A stretch of DNA of 64,000 nucleotides, taken from Mactra quadrangularis (lineage: Eukaryota > Mollusca > Bivalvia > Venerida > Mactridae). How positions within the stretch are numbered: the first letter of the stretch is position 1; each line of letters begins with the position of its first letter. The position numbers and the translations under genes were made by a program. Shown one piece after another: positions 39,701 through 45,700 of the stretch. Location of the stretch: the NCBI GenBank assembly GCA_025267735.1, contig CM046305.1, positions 39,453,108-39,517,107 of the forward strand. Reading direction: 5' to 3'. A model generated the notes under the pieces. That model saw only the letters and a list, made by a program, of their open reading frames with translations. It had not been told where the DNA came from and did not search any database.

Positions 39701-42700
39701 CGTCTGTCTGTCCGTCCGTCCGTTCGTCCGTCCGTTAGCAATTATGTTTCCGGAGCATAACTTAAGTTCTATTTGGCCCACAATATTCATACTTCATAGG
39801 ATGATTGCCCATATCGGGTAGAAGACCCCTATTGTTTTTTGGGTCACAAGGTCACAAAGGTCAAGGTCACTATAACCATTGAACTGAAAACAGTTTCTGG
39901 AGCATAACTGAAGTTCCATTTGGCCGCATTATTCAAACTTCATATGATGATTGTCCATATCGGGTAGATGACCCATATCGATTTTGGGATTACATGGTCA
40001 GACGTCAAGGTCACTATTACCTTAAAACTGAAAACAGTTTCCGGAGCATAACTTAAGTTCCATTTGGCCCACAATATTAAAACTTCATACAATGATTTTT
40101 CATATCGGGTAGATGACCCCTATCGATTTTGGGGTCAAAGGTCAAGGTCACTTTTACCTTAAATCTGATATAATTTCCAGAGCATAACTTTAGTTCCATT
40201 TGATCAACATTATTCCAACTTTATACGATGATTGTCCATATAGGGTAGAAGACCCCATTTGATTTTGGGTTCACAAGGTCAAATGTCAAGGTCACTATTA
40301 CCTTTAAACTGAAAACAGTTTCCGGAGAATAACTTAAGTTCCATTTTGGTCCACAATATTCAAACTTCATACAATGATTGTCCATATCGGGTAGAAGACC
40401 CCCTATCGGTTTTTGGGTCACAAGGTCAGGTTAATTATTACCTTAAAAAAAATTGTACTTTGTTTTCCACAATTATTCATAATATGATATTCATCTGAAA
40501 TATTCTCATGTCTTACTAATGCTTCATCTTAACTCAAAAAAATAAAACTTTCGGGCATATAATGCTCCGCCCAGCGATGCTCTTGTTGTTATTGTAACTG
40601 ATATAAATTATTTTTTTCAATTTGAATAAACTCAAAACCCAGTGGGATTAAATATTACATGGCATCACAAATAGAATGCGAAGGATTCTATAGCTGGTAA
40701 CATAGCTACAAAATAGACATATTCTTGTCGCAATAGAGATCGTGTTGATAGTTGTAGCCATTATGGCTCTTCATGCTTTTGAATTTTACTGTTTATGCCA
40801 TGATAAATATATTTATCAATAAAGCCTTATGTCTCCAGTTGTTGTGTTAGAAAAAACAGGTACTCGGAGGGGGATATAAATTCAACGAATTCGCTTGTTC
40901 TGACCAAAATTTGGGTTTGAAATGGTTTAAGTTCGATCAAAAATACCACTTTCAACTTTGTATACTGATGTATTTTAAATTTTATCCAAGCTATATCGAT
41001 AAAATTTGGTATGTGAATGAATGACAATGAGTTTATTTTGCATGCCATTGTCTTTAATTTTCTGACCAAAAATCTGGTTGCTATTGATATGGAAATATTC
41101 TTAATTTGCACATAAAGCTTGTATTCCTATGTAACACATACTCTGTCCAACTTATTTCAATGAAACTGTTTTATTAGGTTGCAATTAGTAGTAATGCACG
41201 TACTTGCATTTTCTATTTCTGGTAAAAAGTCTGGTTGCTATACATACAGAAAAGTCACAATTTGATAAAAATGCTTGTAATAAGGGGTAATTCAAAATCT
41301 ATTTAAGTTATATTTATAAAACTTAGTATATGAATATGTTGCAATGCGTATCATTGACTTATCATTTCCTGTTCACATTTCTTGTTGTTATGGTTTCGGA
41401 ATTAGTTGAGATTTACCAGAACAGATGCATCATAGTGTAACTTAGATTGCATGTCCGGATGATAACTCTAACGCTGTACCTAATTTCACCAAATTTTATG
41501 TGTGGATAGCCCTAGGGTAAAGGGTATTTCTTTTAGGTTCTTAGACCCGCGGGTCAAAGGTCAAGTTCATATTGCAAAACTTTGTCCACGACATTATTTT
41601 AACCAGAAGTGTACCTAGGGTTACCAAGATTTATGTGGATAGCCCTTGGTTCAAGGGATTGCGCTATTGGTTTTTAGGCCCCGGAGTAAAGGTCACCAGA
41701 TCTTTACTGTGGATAGCCATCCATCTCTTACTGTCTCTGGCTTTAACAGCACACAGGTGTATAATGACTGCCCATTGGAAGAATTGTTTCTCTTTTGGTT
41801 TGATGTCAAGGTCATGCTGCTTTTCTTAAATTAGTCATAGATTACCGGTAGGGAACTTAAGTATTGCCTGCAATAAACACTGACACTTGTTACTATTGTA
41901 CTTGTTGTAATCTTCAGTAAGGAGAAACTGGTAATGGTGAAACCTGCCTGCCCTGGAGAAAAAGAAAATATGATTGACAAGTTGAAAGTGGCGTTTGAAG
42001 GTGTGAAAGACCTGCTTGGCAAAACAACAGACGAAACACAAAAGACTCTATTTTTCTACTACTCCGGACATTACACTGCTACAAAAGGATTTCAACTGGG
42101 CCATGTTGATGAATGCCTCACATTAAATGAACTTCAATCATGTCTTACAAACACCGTAGGTTCATCAGACAATGTACGTATGATTGTTATTCTGGACTGC
42201 TGCAATGCTCCTAGTATTCCTAAGTTTAAACAACAACAACAACAAAATATAACATTGATTCAGATCAATTGTTGTGCACCTGACGAGTGCTTTAATACTG
42301 ATAAAGGAGGGAGTATTTTCCAAAGATTATTTACTCAGGCTTTAACTGGGCAATCACTTTTATTTAAATGCAATGATATTACAGAAAGTAGAAGTGCTTG
42401 TGTAGATTGCAAAATAGATGGAGACTTTGTTACTATAGAAAAATTACTGGCATTTATTGATAAGCATTATAATGCATGTTCTATAATAGTTGACAAGCGG
42501 CCAAGTATAGAAGTGCAGAATGCTGGGATCCATGATGTGAGAATAGGATATGTAGTAAACTTCCATATTGAAATGAGTATAAACTTCGAGTGGAGAGACA
42601 AAACACACAGTATTCCTATTCTGCCAAGAACATTCTATAGTATAGATGAACTTAAAACTATATTATTTGATGAAGTTTTAAGTACGTATACTTATTTATT

Positions 42701-45700
42701 TTAAATGCTTATTGTATTTATTTAAATGCTTATTAATTAATTGGATTTGTACGTAAAACCTCCAGTTCCAATTTTCTGGTTTTGTATTTTGTTACGAGAA
42801 TCGTTACGTACAAATGTGGTTGTATAAAAGATACACTGATAGATTGCTCTTCAATAAAATCAACGGATTTCTCTTATTTCTTTTAGCAGCCCGGCTAGCT
42901 CAGTTGGTAGCAGGTTTACAGCTAAATCCAGAGATTTAGCATTTCCAGGAACCGTAAGTTGGTTGACTGGCCGCCGTGATATGACTTATTCAATGTTTTG
43001 CTACGGTGTTTAACCCAAGAAAAACAAACAAACATCAAATTTCTATAAGTGTTTAGGATGTATTGTAGCATGACCAACGTGGGTCAGGTTGGCTAGGATA
43101 GATTTATTTTTAAAATAAAAAAATACTGATGAAGTTAAATATTTAGGCATTTATTAATGTGGATCAAAAACGAATTTTGCCATAAATATATCCAAACCGT
43201 TGCAGAATGATAAAAGGACAAAAGTCTATCAACGTAAATGTCTTAAGTCAAACATCAATTAAGTTACTAACCAATTAATAGCTTGGTAATTTCCTCAGAA
43301 TCATATTTTGTTTTGAATGTAGTTATGCCGTGATGAATTTATGTTCATTTAAGCGTAATTAATCACCATTACTATTCAGAAGCGGGATAAAACCTTTCAG
43401 TGTTGATGTGCAGTAAAATTCAAACAAGTACTGTGTATAATTGGGCTTTCTTCATTCTACAGTAAAGAGAATGAATACAAAAATATTGTCAATTGCCGAA
43501 TTGTCGGTAACCACTATTCTTTCTTCCGTTACACTCCTTTCGTACCGTGGACAATACCCTGGCAAAATCTCAGTTTTATTGGGTTTGCATGAGGCAGGGT
43601 GGACCAATTTCCTTTTATTGAAATCGCAAATTATAAAATAATCTTCAATAAGAATGACGCCAGCCCATACATCAAAGTCATACATCGCCCTCTTTAGGGA
43701 AATTTGAATGGGGAATCAAATTTTAGATATTAAACGTAATTTCATTGGTTAGTTTACCGCAGTGGTTTCCTTGTGGATTCAATAAACTGCTACATTATTC
43801 AGTTATTATTAATGACTACGAGATTTTTTTCTAACTAAAAGCCCACGGTACATGATGCAGCATGAGCATCAAAATAATTTTAAGACTCATGAAATATAAA
43901 AATGAACCACCGTAAATATTTAGAATGAAGCAATTCATATTTAAATAAGACAATTCGTTGTTCACTTATCTGCATGGTTCATATAAAATAAAATTATTTA
44001 ATTCATGATAGTCAGTCCTTTAACAAAATGAACCTTGTACTTATGTAATGATAAATTACTGTGACTTTTGAAGTTATGTTTGTTGATAGGATGTTTGTTT
44101 TTATTTCTATAGATTTTTTACCATCTGCTGAAGGACCACGGTTAAGTACTGTGATATTTAAGGATATCTTGCTCATATACACCACAAAAGGTCCTGATTC
44201 TAGTAGTATAAGACATAGAAATGAGTTAGATACAATGGAAAAAGTCAACATGGCATGGGAAAGCAAACGACAACTGTATGTGACTTTGCGTAATGCAGCA
44301 AATGCCGAAGATGGATTAGTGGCTGTTTTCAGTGATGGCTTGTCCGATATAATCGATGATTTATTGAAAAGAAAGGTGAAGAATAATATATTGCCTTTTA
44401 TATTAGCCGGATTTGTAAAATGAACATTTTATTGTGCGGAGGAAAATCCACATTATTGCCGAGTTTTATTTAATGGAATGATTTACCACAGCTGGGAATG
44501 TTAGCAATACTGCATGCTTCGAAGTGAATTATGCAACTTCTTTACCTAAATTGTTGTTATCTAGTTTTCTAATATATTGATGTATAAATTAAGGTTTGGG
44601 TGTTAATGAATTTAAATAAATTATGTTCCGAGATATCAGTCTTAACAACTTGAAGTATATGTACTGTAGTTTCAGTTTCTATCATTCTTTATTCACATAA
44701 TCCCAAAAAAGTTTCAGCAATATATAATTTACAACTCAAAACATGCTATGCTATGACAAGCAAAATAATTTTTAGCTCGAGTTTTTGGATATAAGTGCGA
44801 CTATCCTACCTAATGGCGCGTCGGGGTAACACTATATGTAGTTGAGACTTTTGGTGCAACATCTTATATCTTTGAAACTACCCAAAGTGATTTCTTGAAA
44901 ATTTATGTATTTCTACAGGGTTACCATTGGAGGTCAAATACCAAATTACATGACTCTAGCATGACTTTTGACTTCATTGTGTCCCTTTTATCCATAGAAA
45001 TTTCTGGATTAAGGTTTTGGTCTTACATTTCGTCTTTAAAACTACTTAGGGAATTCGCTTGAAAATTCACACATATCTCATGCATACCAATGGAGGAAGT
45101 CCGAGTATGGGTTGTTGGCTTTGAATTACCTTCTATAAGTAAAAGACCGCTTCTTTTGGAAAAAAAGAAATTTATAAATAAAATCCTATAAAATTACAGT
45201 TTAAAACGTGCAAGTTTAGTGCTTCAGTGCTTTGAATTTTATGTTATTGTCCTGGGCGAAATTAACTGTTAAAAAAAGCATAAATAAAAGCATGTATACA
45301 TGCATTTTACCTGCCAAGCGTAGTTTTGTCAATTGTTTTAAAGTGTCGCACTGGGTACAGTGATTGGGAAAATAACGGAAGATTAAGTTTCTGTACTTGA
45401 CCCAGCTTGTGTATTCGGTTCCTTTCTTGGAATGGACACTTACTCCTGATTTGGTGTTAAGCACGCTAATAATTGTGATTACCTTTTTATTTTATGAAAA
45501 AATAGTATGGTTTATTTTGACAGAAGCCAAAAACGTGTGATGCCACTACGATTGAAGTCACAGTTGAGTGTCAATCTTTTCTTGAGCATGTTTGTGAGAA
45601 TTATGAAAGGGACTTACCCCAGCTAGCAAAAGTGGCAATGGATTTACATAGTGAACAGCATGACCTGAACGAAAAAGGAAAGGTATGTTGATAGTTACAT

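Noticed and set aside
43452..43685. Overlapping plus and minus frames in intron 14
   Set aside because: No motif and no suitable splice sites; probably chance.
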